Shown here: one piece after another, positions 11,684-23,559 of the stretch
How positions within the stretch are numbered: position 1 is the first letter of the stretch
Layout of the letters: the number at the start of each line of letters is the position of its first letter
Assembly: GCA_930367215.1 (NCBI GenBank)
Contig: OV884057.1
Span: 106,541,284-106,605,283 of the forward strand
Origin: Pollenia angustigena
Taxonomy: Eukaryota > Arthropoda > Insecta > Diptera > Polleniidae
DNA: 64,000 nt
Reading direction: 5' to 3'
Notes under the pieces: model-generated
The model's database searches: none
Told to the model about the DNA's origin: nothing
Seen by the model: the letters and a program-made list of their open reading frames with translations, nothing else
Position numbers and translations under genes: made by a program

Positions 11684-12271
11684 TTCTTTTAAATCTTAAA
11701 TAATTACCATTTTACAAAGTTCTTTGCTTTGCATGTAAACTTATGAAATGTTATATTATTCTACATTTAAGTCTTAAAATTCAAACTCTAAATAAAAATT
11801 GCACGCAAGGCATTGGATGTTACCAAAAGCATTTTTGACCGCACAATATTTTTTGAGTGTTAGCTGAAACAAAATAATATAGCATCCGCTAGACATGTAC
11901 ACTTGTCGAAGTCACCACAAATTATGTCTGTGGAAGGTACATCGACGACTGAATTGATGCTTTAAAGCAGGGATGTCAGCGCCTTTCACAATTGTGCAAA
12001 TTAATTCACATGTACGCTTACGCTCTTTTATTTTGCGAGCGTAATATATAATTGTTTACTGAGAAACACTCTCATTCAGCGGGAAATATCGCAAATATTG
12101 CAAGGCCTGTTTTGAGGCCTCTAAATATATTTATGTATATAAATAAATATACAATAACTGTATGTAGGTACATCTTTTTTTTTTTGTTTTATTATCTTTT
12201 TTATTTTATTTATTATCTATGTTTTTGTTTTGTATTATTTCTGTTTTTGACATTGTACAATGATTGTAAAA

Positions 12272-12950
12272 CAGGGATTTCCATTTCTTTGCACAATTGT
12301 GCAATTGTGGTTATTTTTTAAGATAGAATTTTAAAATTTTATAAAAATATATATGTAAAGTGAATCCTAATCAACAAAAATTTCAAATTTTCAAAATAAT
12401 TGTTTTGCATTTAAGCTAACGATATGTGTTTTGTTCGTGAAAAAAAATCGTTGATGCCTGTAACAGGGTCCCTTTTTCTTTCGTTAAAAAGACGTACCTA
12501 AATGCAGAAATTATTAAGAAAAGAAAAAGCCACAAGAATTTGTTGGTATTTTGTGATTGTAAAAATATTTTTGTTTCTGTACCAATCGCGTCGGTGGGTT
12601 TTTTTTTTTTGAAAACTCTTTTCTTAAGTAGGTAAAAATATTTAAAAAATAAGTTAAAAAAGTCTTGTTTTGCTACAATTTATGTGTAAACCTATACACA
12701 TAAAAGCAAATGTGACAGCAGGTAAAATTTTTGGGTAAGAAGATGTGTTTTATTGATGTATTAATGAAACTTTATTGTTTCGCACTTTTTGTATTGCTTA
12801 CTTTTTTATGCTACAATTATATGACCGAGTCTAAAGAGTAAACCTTACTACTTTATGGTATTTATTTAACGTAACTTTGACCTGTTATAATGACTTTATA
12901 CATTTTTGCAGGCAAACTCAGGTGCGCATTTGGTATTTTGTAAAAAGTTA
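12272..12950 (+). mobile_element. truncated 5' end of a hAT (A/B/C family)
   Basis: Starts CAGGGATTTCCATTTCTTTG with TGCACAATTGTGCA inside, then follows the non-coding leader of copies A and B down to the intron-like acceptor TTTTTGCAG and the first exon bases near 12,948, where similarity stops. The transposase body is missing. Confidence 0.7.
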
Positions 12951-13046
12951 TTTTACTTACCACTATGAATACCCTAACTTTTTACTAAAATAACTTTTTC
13001 ACGTTATAATTCTCATGTAATTCATTTTATTTTTGAATAAATAGAC

Positions 13047-15235
13047 CAGGGAAATCCATTTCTATGTACAATTGTGTATACCTGTAAACTTCAAATTAGA
13101 ATTTCATTTAATAGTCTTGTAGACAGCGATAACGGACGTGCAAGCGGATGAGTTTATTAACAAAAAGATAAATGATGCCATATAAAAAATATTTTATGAT
13201 AAAAAATGCATTTAATTATTTTCAATGTCTCTAATGTTTGAAAACATTTGAACTTAAGAGATTGTATACTTTGAAAAGGCATTATGATCATTTCCATAAT
13301 GATATTAAACAATATGAAGTAAAAGAAAGGGAAAACCAATATAAGATTAAAAAAAAGGTTTATTTGGATAGCTTGAAAAGTTGGGTATCACAAGAAGAAG
13401 AGCATGAAGATAGGATAGAAGAGTTAAAAATAGAAATATCAAATTTACTAACTTTGGAAATAGTAAAACAGGGAAGACCATTTTCCGATGGGGCATTTAT
13501 AAAAAAGCTTTTCAATGCAGTTTTGGAAAAACTGAAAATCGATTGCAGCGTAATAAAAACGCTTCCCATGAGCCGAAATAGTGTCGTCAAGCGCACATCA
13601 ATTTTAGCTGCACATATACAATCTGTGATTAGGGAAAAGTTAAAAAATTGTGAAAATTTTTCTTTTTGCCTCGACGAAAGCACCGACATTAATGATCTTT
13701 GCCAATTGGTCATTTGTGTTCGATGCATAGATAGTGAGTACAATGTTTTTGAAACTATGTACTCACTTGAAACGTTTTACGGTAATGTAAAAGGTAAGGT
13801 ATTATACGACGTAGTCTTTGAAAACCTGATATCTGTTACACAAGCTTCAAAATTAGCAGGAGTTTGCACGGATTGTGCAAACGTTATGGCCGGGAAGTAT
13901 GAAGGTTTCGTAGGACAGCTTAAGCAAAATGGAATTGATGTACATGCTTTCCATTGCATAATTCATCAGTCCATGCTTGCCTCATAATTTATAAGTGATC
14001 ATGCCGCTATTAAGACTGCAGAGCGGATAATCAATAGAATACGGGGGGTCATAATTCATTAACGCACAGAAAATTTGTAAGTTTTCTTAAAAACGTAAAC
14101 GCCAATCACAACGACTTAAAAATGTTTACGGAAGTTCGTTGGCTTAGTCGGGGTGATTGTCTAAACAGGTTATTCAATCTTAGAAAAGAGGTGTTGCGTT
14201 TTTGGGAAACTGAAAATTTAGACGAATGTGAATTAATGCAGTTGAATGATTATGAGTTCATTTTAGACCTTGCGTTTCTGGCGAATACAATCAGTATTTT
14301 AAATGAGCCTTATATGGAACTACAAGGAAAGGGAAACAATTTAAGTCACATATATACGATTGTTTTTAATTTTAAACAAATGAAATAAATAATGAAGATT
14401 TTTCCAACTTTCCTAAAACTTTGCTTATTTATGACAAGGAGAAATATTTGAAAAAATCTGAGTATTTGGCAATTTTTGAAAACCTTTTTTACAACTTTCA
14501 AGATCGTTTTCAAGATTTTGAGGATATAAAACCACTACTTAACATATTCCAAAATCCCTTTAAGTGCGACATTGCGAGTTATGAATTCAGCATCCAGTCG
14601 GAACTAATCATACTTAGGAGCGAAAATAATCCTCCAGACAGGGAAAATATTATTGAGTTCTGGAAAAATTTAGACGGGGCGCTATATCCTATATTAAAAA
14701 AAAATTCCTTCAAATGTTTGTCGCTTTTCTCCTCAACATATCTTTGCGAACAAATATTTTCCGATTTGAAATACATTTGCTCAAAACAACGCAATAAATT
14801 AACATCCGCAAACCTAAAAAATGTTTTGTTGTTACGAAACTGCAATATAAATTTAGAAGATATTATTGGTAAATAAAAGTATTTATTATAGGCTAGTAAA
14901 ATCTTCTCTTTTTATAATGGTGGTAAATACTTACAGAATATTTTTAAACTTAATATTTGCATTAGTATGAGCAAATGAATTTTCATTGTTAGAATTTGCA
15001 AAGGTATGTTGAGCAAAAAACGAAAAATATTGGAAAGAATTGTATTAGGTTGTAAAAAGACTTCAAATATTGTGAACTGCGCAATTTTTCCAAAAAATAA
15101 GCAAAGTTTCTGAGGTTCCAAATTAAATTTATTTAAATAATAACTGATTGTGTCTGTCCATAACTCAACATTTTTCGATAATTGTATTATTATTTATTGC
15201 TTTTAAGTCTTCATAGCAATAAATGTAAGTGAACT
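13047..15235 (+). mobile_element. hAT element, second subfamily, carrying a decayed transposase
   Basis: Starts CAGGGAAATCCATTTCTATG, a diverged form of the A/B/C family 5' end, and contains the longest hAT reading frame of the window (13238-14876). The 3' end is not clear; similarity to element F's outer part resumes near 15236. No target duplication was recognised. Confidence 0.65.
13238..14876 (+). pseudogene. hAT transposase (GTF2IRD2/ZBED-like type), broken into three frames
   Basis: The product would be a DDE transposase of the hAT superfamily. Visible in order: remains of an N-terminal zinc finger (YTLKRHYDHFH), a charged linker, the catalytic-core start FCLDESTDINDLCQLVICVR, GVCTDCANVM (the usual Gly after TD is Cys), the hAT hallmark FHCIIHQ, a middle block with EVRWLSRGDCLNRLF, and the C-terminal hATC dimerisation domain (YLCEQIFSDLKYICSKQRNK). 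Breaks: a stop after HQSMLAS at 13985, frame change before 14122, another stop near 14388 before the last frame (14421-14876). About 550 codons in all, near full length, so a fairly recent death. It is about 60 percent similar to the protein of copies A and B. Confidence 0.85.
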
Positions 15236-15814
15236 TTAAATGGTCTGATGAAAAATGAATGGAAAGCATGAACTATATTTCCTCGCATAATGCTGGCCCT
15301 GGTGTTTGCATCGCCCTTTCATGAAAATGTTTATTAAAGAAAAGGTCTTTAATAAGGCCTCGCAATAGGCCTCGCAACCGCATATTTCGCCCGCTGGGCA
15401 TGTAAGAGATAAGAGTAATCTCACCAACAAAATCATAATTGACATCACTGCTTTAAAGTTTAAACCAGGCATTTCCAAAAATTTTTTGGTTGTGTATTAG
15501 TGAGTACCACAGAGTAAAAAATTGAGAGAATACAGCCGAAATAAAATGTTAGTAATATATTTTATAAGTTGTATAAAACAAAGGTACAAAATAAAAATTT
15601 TTTGTGTTGATAAAATATTTGTGGCAATTCTTTACCAATTCAATGTCGCTGATTTTAAAACTGCACCTTTTTTTATTTGGAAGCCTTTTGACTCTAAATC
15701 AGGTTCAAATATCTTATAAACAATTGTAAAAAATAAAGATTTTATTGCACGCAAATCACAGCTGATAGAAAAAAGTGCAGTTTTAAAATCAGCGACATTG
15801 AATTGGTAAAGAAC

Positions 15815-15966
15815 GGGGGCTGGTTTAAAACCATGTGAGATCAGGCCATGACGGCTTTATCGCCCATTCAAATGAAAAAAAATAAAAAGGCTTTATCTGC
15901 CTATTGAACGAGAGATAAAGCCATCATGGCCTTATCTCACGTGGTTTTTAATCACCCCCCCCTAAA
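15815..15966. mobile_element. 152-bp palindromic MITE with GGGGG/CCCCC ends
   Basis: Begins GGGGGCTGGTTTAAAACCA and ends with TGGTTTTTAATCACCCCCCC plus TAAA; the arms ATGTGAGATCAGGCCATGA and the inverse pair well. Compared with copies B and C, it interrupts GTAAAGAACTGCTAC with a 3-bp duplication (AAC). The GGCTTTAT/ATAAAGCC motif recurs at 39.8 kb and 47.2 kb. Confidence 0.6.
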
Positions 15967-16029
15967 AACTGCTACAAATTTTCTATCAACACAAAAAATG
16001 TTTAACTTTGTTCCCTTGTGTTATACAAC

Positions 16030-17301
16030 TTATAAAATAAAATCTTCTAAATTTATACTTTTATGGCAGTTTCGTAATAGTAGAATGCTCTTCAAATGGG
16101 ATGAACTTAATTTATTACGTTGCTTGGAACAAATAAATTTTAAATCCGAAAAAATTTGTTCGCATAGGTAAGTAGTGCCGAATAAAGAGAGGCACTTAAA
16201 TGAACTTTTTTTTAGTTCAGGATAGAACTCGCCATCCAAATCTTTCCAGAACTCTACAATATTATTTTCGTCTGGAGCATTTACTTCGCTCCGTAGTATG
16301 ATTAGTTCTGATTAAATATCAAAATCGAAGTTGCTTACATCGCAACGAAAAGGGTTTTCGAAAAGATCTAATAGCGGTTGTAAAATTAAAAAATTTTTAA
16401 ACCTGTCTTGAAAATTATTGAAAAGTGTTTCAAATATTTCGGCATATTCATGTCTTTTGTCGATTTCGAGATTTCTATAAACAAGTGAAGTTTTTGGAAA
16501 ATTGGAAAAATCACCAGTTTTAATTTGGGAACAAATTAGAAAAAGTTTTGTTTTAAAATTGTGAATGATTTTTGACAAGTCGCAAATATTGCGTTCTTTT
16601 CCTTGCAATTCCAAATTTAGTTCATTTAACATACTTGTCGTATCTGCCAAAAAAGCTAAGTCTAAAATAAAATTATTGTCTTTTAAACACTGTACTAAAA
16701 CTATTTCTATTTTCTCAGTTTCTAGGAACTGAATAACTTCTCTTAAATCATAAAGTCTATTCAGGCAATCACCGCGACTTAGCCACCGAACTTCTGTTAA
16801 CATTTTCAGGTCACAGATCATAGCATTTTTATTTTTTAAAAAGGTTACAAATTTTCGGTGGGTAAGCGCTTGATGTCCGCCTCGAATTTTATTTATTATG
16901 TCCTCTGCTGTCTTCATAGCTGGGGTATCACTTATGAATTTCGATGCAAGAGCGGTCTGATGAATTATGCAGTGAAAATTATGAACTGCAAATTCGTGTT
17001 TTTTTAATTGGCCTATAAGCCCATTATATTTGCTCAACATTATATTCGCTCCATCTGTGCAGACTCCAGCAAATTTGTTTATGTCTACAATGGAAATAAG
17101 CTTTTCTGTGACAACGTCATACAACAACGTACCAGTTACATTTCCATAAAATATTTCTAAGGTAAACATTGACTCAAAAATAGTGTATTCGCTGTCTATG
17201 CATCGAATACAAATAACAAGTTCACACAGATCATTTATGTCATATCTTTTTACAAAATACCAAATGCGAACCTGAGTTTGCCTGCAAAAATGTATAGTCA
17301 T
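16030..17301 (-). pseudogene. hAT transposase of copy A, N-terminus deleted
   Basis: The main frame (16312-17301) starts in leader sequence, joins directly to YDINDLCELVICIRC of the catalytic core and continues through FAGVCTDGANIM, FHCIIHQTALASK, TEVRWLSRGDCLNRLY and FENPFRCDVSNFDFDI, then a TAA at 16312-16314. The same frame goes on to the hATC domain (YLCEQIFSDLKFICSKQRNK, to 16030). So one internal deletion removes the DNA-binding N-terminus and first core motif, and one stop cuts off the dimerisation domain. The same stop is present in copy B. Confidence 0.85.
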
Positions 17302-18677
17302 TATGGCAGGTCAAAGTTACGTTAAGTAAATACCATAAATTAGTAAGGTTAACTCTTTGTACTCGGTCATATAATTGTAGCATAAAAAAGTAAGCAATAC
17401 AAAAAGTGCGAAACAATAAAGTTTCATTAATACATCAATAAAACACATCTTCTTACCCAAAAATTTTACCTGTTGTCACATTTGCTTTTATGTGTATAGG
17501 TTTATACATAATTGTAGGAAAACAAGACTTTTTTAACTTGTTTTTTAAATATTTTTACTTACTTAAGAAAAGTGTTTTCAAAGAAAAAAACCCACCGACG
17601 TGATTGGTACAGAAACAAAAATATTTTTGCAAGCACAAAATACCAACAAATTCTTGTGGTTTTTTTTCTTAATAATTTCTGCATTTAGGTACGTCTTTTT
17701 AACGAAAGAAAAAGGGACCCTTTTACAGGCATCAAATAATTTTTTTCACAAACAAAACACATATCGTTAGCTTAAATGCAAAACAATGTAGATATTATTT
17801 GAAAATTACAAATTATTAGAATACAATATTTTTTCCTTAATAATATCTGTTAACGCATTTTTATCTGAAATTTTAAAAATTGATTTTAAATCTCAAATAA
17901 TTACCATTTTACAAAGTTCTTTGCTTTGCATGTAAACTAATGAAATGTTATATTATTCTACATTTAAGTCTTAAAATTTGAACTCTAAATAAAAATTGCA
18001 CGCAAGGCATTGGATGTTACCAAAAGCATTTTTGTCCGCACAATATTTTTTGAGTGTTTGCTGAAACAAAATAATATAGCATCCGCTAGACATGTACACT
18101 TGTCGAAGTCACATCGACGACTAAATTGAAGAGCATAAAAATATGTGTAAGTTTTGTTTTGCACAATTGTGCAAAGAAATGGAAATCCCTGCTTTAAACC
18201 AGGGATCAGCGTTACCGTTGGTGCCACTAAAGTGGCAATTTGCCACTTTTTCGACTGCTTGGGTACTATTTGGCCACTTGGCACCCAAATGTGGTACTTT
18301 TTGTGATTCTTGACACTTTTTTGATACTTTTTACGTTAGGAAAAGATACTTTTTTCTTTCTGTTTTGTTACAACTCCCAGCTTTAATAAAGGTAAAACTG
18401 TTTTAATATATGTATATGTAAGCAAGTTTATATGAAATTTTTTTTCGAGTCATGCGTGATTAGCTGAAAATCGGTTGAATAAACTTTCTACTAACCTAGT
18501 TTATTTATTATGAATAAGGGGGTAAAGATAACTCGCATATATATATATTGGTCGTGAAGCAGAAACCGAACTGTTGTGTACCGAAAACGTTTCTAAAATT
18601 TGTGTAAATCACATTTAAAGTAAAATCCATTTTTTAAAATTGTGTAAAGAATTGATATAAAAAACAAAAAGCTCAAT

Positions 18678-19152
18678 ATGTTGAAGTATTTAGACCCATT
18701 ATTTATAGTGTCTAATGAAGATATAAACTATTTCGAATTAGTTTCAGAGTTTAAATATATAATAACTGACCCAGATGCATTTATACATGAATTTAACCTT
18801 CTAGAGAGTTAAGAAAATGACACGAATTATTTAAAATTTCTAATGCTAAAGATTTTTGGTGTGAAATTGGAACATTGAAAAATAGATTTGATGAGTAACC
18901 TGTATATATATTCAAACTTGTACAAATTGATCTCTCATATTTTTCCATTGTCACACAATAGTGATTCTGATGAACGTGTTTTTACTAAGTTAGTTTTAAT
19001 CAAAAATAAAGTAAAGTAACAAATAGGTTAAAAGTAAATACTTGCGAATCCATGCTATTAACTTTAAATTTGATTGATACTAGCCTTGAAGATTGGGCAT
19101 CAAGTGAAGACAATTTACGAAACTATAGAAGTCGTTTTAAGAACAATTAATT
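18678..19152 (+). pseudogene. hAT transposase C-terminal remnant of element G
   Basis: In plus-strand frames broken by stops, MLKYLDPLFIVSNEDINYF, then YKLISHIFPLSHNSDSDERV followed by FTKLVLIKNK, and after a frameshift NTCESMLLTLNLID...WASSEDNLRNYRSRFKNN. The LSHxxxxxERVF...KxK pattern is the hATC dimerisation domain of a hAT family distinct from copies A-C. Nothing of the N-terminal half is seen. Confidence 0.7.
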
Positions 19153-19603
19153 GTAAAAAAATTTGTGTGAAACTGACCATTAATAAATAACACAGGACGA
19201 CATAGAAAAAGTTTGTTTAACCATTCTAACTGATTTTTATATTTTTTGAAATGCTAAAGACGAATATGAGCGCAGTTTTCTCCCATCACGTCACATTTAT
19301 CAGATACACCAATTATTGTTATTTCGGAAGATGTTTTGTACCGCAATAAATAACAAAATCCAGTTTTATATTTTTGGTCTATAAGCCTGATTAAAAAAAT
19401 TTGAAGCAATAATAGACGAAATTAGATAAAAACTAAATATGCTTTAGTAAAGAAATTAAAACACTAGCACTTAAATTCAGTAGCATGTATGCATTTATTT
19501 GTATTAAAGTGCGGAACTGATTAAATATAAAGTATTTTAAAAAGTGATATTTTCGTTTTTTTGTTATAGGATTTCTTGTTATTATCCGATTATAGCTTAG
19601 CTG

Positions 19604-19721
19604 CCAGGCCCACGATGTCGACAAGAATATTATTTTCGCATATTTATAAAAAACTAAAATTTGTTTTTGTTTTCAATACAAATATACGAAAGAAATGTTC
19701 CTGTCGACATCGTGGGCCTGG
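19604..19721. mobile_element. 118-bp palindromic MITE in element G
   Basis: Begins CCAGGCCCACGATGTCGACA and ends with its exact inverse; a short AT-rich loop separates the arms. A GC-rich palindrome in AT-rich surroundings. No coding capacity. Confidence 0.6.
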
Positions 19722-20249
19722 GCCTATAACTTTTGTAATTAGGTTGACTTTAGAATAAAATTATAAAACTATGGATTTTGTTATTAATTGTGGTACAAAT
19801 CATCTTCCGGAATTACAGTAATTAGTGTATCAGATAAATGGGAGAAAACTGTGCTCATATTCGGCCAAAGTATTCCAAAAAACATAAGATTCTGGTGGAA
19901 GGTGAAGTACAAGAAATATATTAATAAATGTATATATAAAACACATTACATAAATATCTTCTATTTGCTGCAACAATGTCATAATCCAAGAAACATGTTT
20001 GGCAGCAAACAAGTTTAACGTTTTTGAATTACAAAAACATTAAAGTAAATATTTTATAAAAATTACTTCTCGACAGAAATATTTATTTTACAACAAATGA
20101 GCCATTTGTAAGTAAGTATGTATGTCTTTTGTAATACGATCAATTGTTTTTTAGTGTATTTAATCATTATACAATGTTTTCTGCTATGTTTTTATACTAT
20201 TTAAAAAAAAATTATAATAAATAGAAAAAACGTAAAAATACATAGTGGT

Positions 20250-21438
20250 CAGGGTTGTCAGATTGATTTTGACTTTTTTCGCCAAATTCAATGTCAAAAA
20301 TCGCCAAAATCGCCAAAGCCTTTATTTTCAAGTTTTTGGCAGTAAAATACATATTTTTCAATTTATTACAAATATTCTTTATAAATTCTAAAAAAAATTA
20401 TTTGTTCCGTATCGCTAAAATACGCCAAAAATTCAAAAAAGTCGCCATGGTATAAATTTTGCTTAATTTTTATTTAGAAAAAAGTAAAAATAGCTAGTGA
20501 ACACAAAAATGGTACGATGTTTACTACAAAAAAAGTTTTTTTGCGGCTAGTATTTAACAAATATTGGATATATTTACATTTTTATATATGTGTGTAGTTG
20601 CAGTTTTATTATATGTATATCTAAAACGCTTCACCGGCAAAGCTACCTATTTGTCTTCTTTTTTGGAATACATTGTAAGGGTTTTTCATTTATTCAACGA
20701 TGGTACAAAAGAAGTGCAACTTATAACTCGTAACAACGCGTCTAGAAGTTCGTATTGCATTCTACTTCAAAGGCGTTGTAGTGGAGTTCATAGCTTAAAC
20801 ACAGGCATTACTTATAATAATATAAAGAACATATAAAGAACAGTCAAAGTAAGTTCCTTGAAATTGTACGTACCTGCCGTTTCGTTGCAGCTTTAAAGTT
20901 TTGGCATAAACTTATTTATCTTTGCAATTAACCAACGCTAATTTTTTCATTGGGTTTCAAAAATGTCCAAGGGTATGTAAGAGTTCATAAAAGTCTTTAA
21001 TTTATCACTGACAACAACGTATTGTATCTGGGATAAAAAATTGCCACATACATATAATGAAAAAATGTTCATAGACTTTAAATATATTTATGTTAATTTC
21101 TATTTATTGATTCTTTCAAGAGCACTTTTAAATATGAAAAACTATTTTCTCGAAGATATTCATTATCTTCATCAGCCATTTGAACTTTCAAATACTGACC
21201 ATACATATGAATGCCTCAAACTTCATGCATAAAAATAATATAAGTATAATAAAATTAATATTATTTCTCAGTATTGAATTTAACGATTTTCAAAACAAAT
21301 GCATAGCTCATCAAAAATAGCCAACAAAATCGCCAACTTTTTTGTTAAATCGCCATGTCGCCAAATCAAAAATTAGGTCGCCAAACAAGTTTGAAAATCG
21401 CCACGTTTGGCGAGAAATCGCCACATCTGACAACCCTG
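20250..21438. mobile_element. non-autonomous hAT element I, CGCCA subterminal repeats
   Basis: Ends CAGGGTTGTCAGAT and its inverse. Flanking 8-mers ATAGTGGT (20242-20249) and ACTGTGGT (21439-21446) match at six of eight. Both ends carry many TCGCCAAA/AATCGCCA repeats. No transposase recognised; the 90-codon frame at 20564-20836 is featureless. Confidence 0.75.
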
Positions 21439-22220
21439 ACTGTGGTGTACTTATTTTAATTTTAAAAGATGTGCTCATTTTTTAAATCCACTTTTTGGTG
21501 CCACTTTTTTTGTAGATATCCCCTTTTTTTTGTACTTTTTTCAAATATCCGACGGTTACACTGCCAGGGATTTCCATTTCTTTGCACAATTGTGCAAAAC
21601 AAAACTTACACATATTTTTATGCTCTTCAATTTAGTCGTCGATGTGACTTCGACAAGTGTACATGTCTAGGGGATGCTATATTATTTTGTTTCAGCAAAC
21701 ACTCAAAAAATATTGTGCGGACAAAAATGCTTTTGGTAACATCCAATGCCTTGCGTGCAATTTTTATTTAGAGTTCAAATTTTAAGACTTAAATGTAGAA
21801 TAATATAACATTTCATTAGTTTACATGCAAAGCAAAGAACTTTGTAAAATGGTAATTATTTGAGATTTAAAATCAATTTTTAAAATTTCAGATAAAAATG
21901 CGTTAACAGGTATTATTAAGGAAAAAATATTGTATTCTAATAATTTGTAATTTTCAAATAATATCTACATTGTTTTGCATTTAAGCTAACGATATGTGTT
22001 TTGTTTGTGAAAAAAATTATTTGATGCCTGTAAAAGGGTCCCTTTTTCTTTCGTTAAAAAGACGTACCTAAATGCAGAAATTATTAAGAAAAAAAAAAAA
22101 CACAAGAATTTGTTGGTATTTTGTGCTTGCAAAAATATTTTTGTTTCTGTACCAATCGCGTCGGTGGGTTTTTTTCTTTGAAAACACTTTTCTTAAGTAA
22201 GTAAAAATATTTAAAAAACA

Positions 22221-23368
22221 ATAATTAGTATTGTGGTTATTTTGTTGAACTATTTATGGTTTTAATCCAAATTTTTAATATTTTTAATTAGGCTTAAGTT
22301 CATGAAATTTAATTTTTATTAAATTATTTTTATGAAGAAAGGAATTTTACAACATGAAAATTAATTAAAATTGTTATTGATAATCTTTCATTCTTGACGT
22401 GGCTCGGGCTCGAACCCTGGCCGGCAGGTTACCATGACATGTTTCGATCGCAACCACTCGATCTCCTCAGATGGATTTGCCGTCTTACACTCGCAGCCAT
22501 CGACGACTGCTGACGTCACTAGTCAAACATCAATCCTTAAACCAAATTGTATTTTAACATTTGGTAGATCGAAATTTGCTTTCCTGAATGATTATCCATT
22601 TTAATTGATTTTACATGTTTTTTCCTTTACTTCTGTTTTTTCGTACTTTCGTCAAGAATTTTTCTTGAAGTCCAAGTACATTTTTTGTTTTTTCACTTTG
22701 TCTTTCTCTTTTCTGTTGACCTTTTTTAGCACAACTTGAAGGATAAATGTACACATAGAGCTCGTGCCTTAGCTTTAACAATAATTAGTATTGTGGTTAT
22801 TTTGTTGAACTATTTATGGTTTTAATCCAAATTTTTAATATTTTTAATTAGGCTTAAGTTCATGAAATTTAATTTTTATTAAATTATTTTTATGAAGAAA
22901 GGAATTTTACAACATGAAAATTAATTAAAATTGTTATTGATAATCTTTCATTCTTGACGTGGCTCGGGCTCGAACCCTGGCCGGCAGGTTACCATGACAT
23001 GTTTCGATCGCAACCACTCGATCTCCTCAGATGGATTTGCCGTCTTACACTCGCAGCCATCGACGACTGCTGACGTCACTAGTCAAACATCAATCCTTAA
23101 ACCAAATTGTATTTTAACATTTGGTAGATCGAAATTTGCTTTCCTGAATGATTATCCATTTTAATTGATTTTACATGTTTTTTCCTTTACTTCTGTTTTT
23201 TCGTAACCTGCCGGCCAGGGTTCGAGCCCGAGCCACGTCAAGAATGAAAGATTATCAATAACAATTTTAATTAATTTTCATGTTGTAAAATTCCTTTCTT
23301 CATAAAAATAATTTAATAAAAATTAAATTTCATGAACTTAAGCCTAATTAAAAATATTAAAAATTTGG
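22221..23368 (-). mobile_element. snapback SINE-like insertion, copy 2
   Basis: Two direct units (22221-22780 and 22781-about 23205; period 560 bp) then a 163-bp inverted segment (23206-23368) that includes the B box, TTCGAGCCCGAGCCACGTC. The 11-bp duplication TTTAAAAAACA (22210-22220, 23369-23379) is exact, and the hAT leader continues unbroken across the site when compared with copy A. Here the left tail is complete (ATAATTAGTATTGTGG) and the right tail is shortened. Confidence 0.75.
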
Positions 23369-23559
23369 TTTAAAAAACAAGTTAAAAAAGTCTTGTTTTC
23401 CTACAATTATGTATTAACCTATACACATAAAAGCAAATGTGACAGCAGGTAAAATTTTTGGGTAAGAAGATGTGTTTTATTGATGTATTAATGAAACTTT
23501 ATTGTTTCGCACTTTTTGTATTGCTTACTTTTTTATGCTACAATTATATGACCGAGTAC

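Larger units (their letters stand above)
7790..11959 (-). mobile_element. hAT copy C, internally deleted, minus orientation, heavily invaded
   Basis: The left end CAGGCATTTCCAAAAATTTT is the 3' terminus of the family also seen as copies A (15466) and B (18200). It is preceded by GTTTAAAC (7782-7789). Reading leftward-transcribed: 3' terminus, C-terminal transposase remnant (8868-9300), then an abrupt join to 5' leader sequence near 9302, so most of the transposase is deleted. It is invaded at 7835-8208, 8522-8742, 9727-10424 and 10553-11683. The 5' terminus is cut short at 11959, about 70 bp before the expected end, next to element F. Confidence 0.8.
11968..15450. mobile_element. hAT element F, with nested hAT pieces
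   Basis: Ends CAGGGATGTCA and the inverse of CAGTGATGTCA, with the exact 8-bp duplication CTTTAAAG (11960-11967, 15451-15458). The outer parts (11968-12271 and about 15236-15450) carry GGCCTC/CAAGGCCTG motifs and an AGCGGGAAA/CGCCCGCTGGG element like the AAGGCCTT repeats at 28.7-33.9 kb. Inside are two further hAT starts at 12272 and 13047, so F is a small carrier of later insertions. F has no transposase of its own that I can identify. Confidence 0.75.
15466..18191 (-). mobile_element. hAT copy A, minus orientation
   Basis: The left terminus CAGGCATTTCCAAAAATTTT (3' end) and right terminus inverse of CAGGGATTTCCATTTCTTTG (5' end) share CAGGNATTTCCA. Flanks are GTTTAAAC (15458-15465) and CTTTAAAC (18192-18199), differing at one base. 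The 5' leader contains an intron-like stretch ending TTTTTGCAG near 17280. A 152-bp palindromic insertion lies at 15815-15966. Copy B abuts it head to head, sharing the CTTTAAAC. Confidence 0.85.
18207..21562. mobile_element. hAT element G, inserted seven bases inside the end of copy B
   Basis: Ends CAGCGTTACCGTTGG and the inverse of CAGTGTAACCGTCGG; exact 8-bp duplication CCAGGGAT (18199-18206 and 21563-21570), which is the very tip of copy B. Subterminal regions repeat GCCAC/GTGGC and ACTTTTT motifs. Element M (49437) has nearly the same ends. Contains a C-terminal transposase remnant (18678-19152), a palindrome (19604-19721) and element I (20250-21438). Confidence 0.85.
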
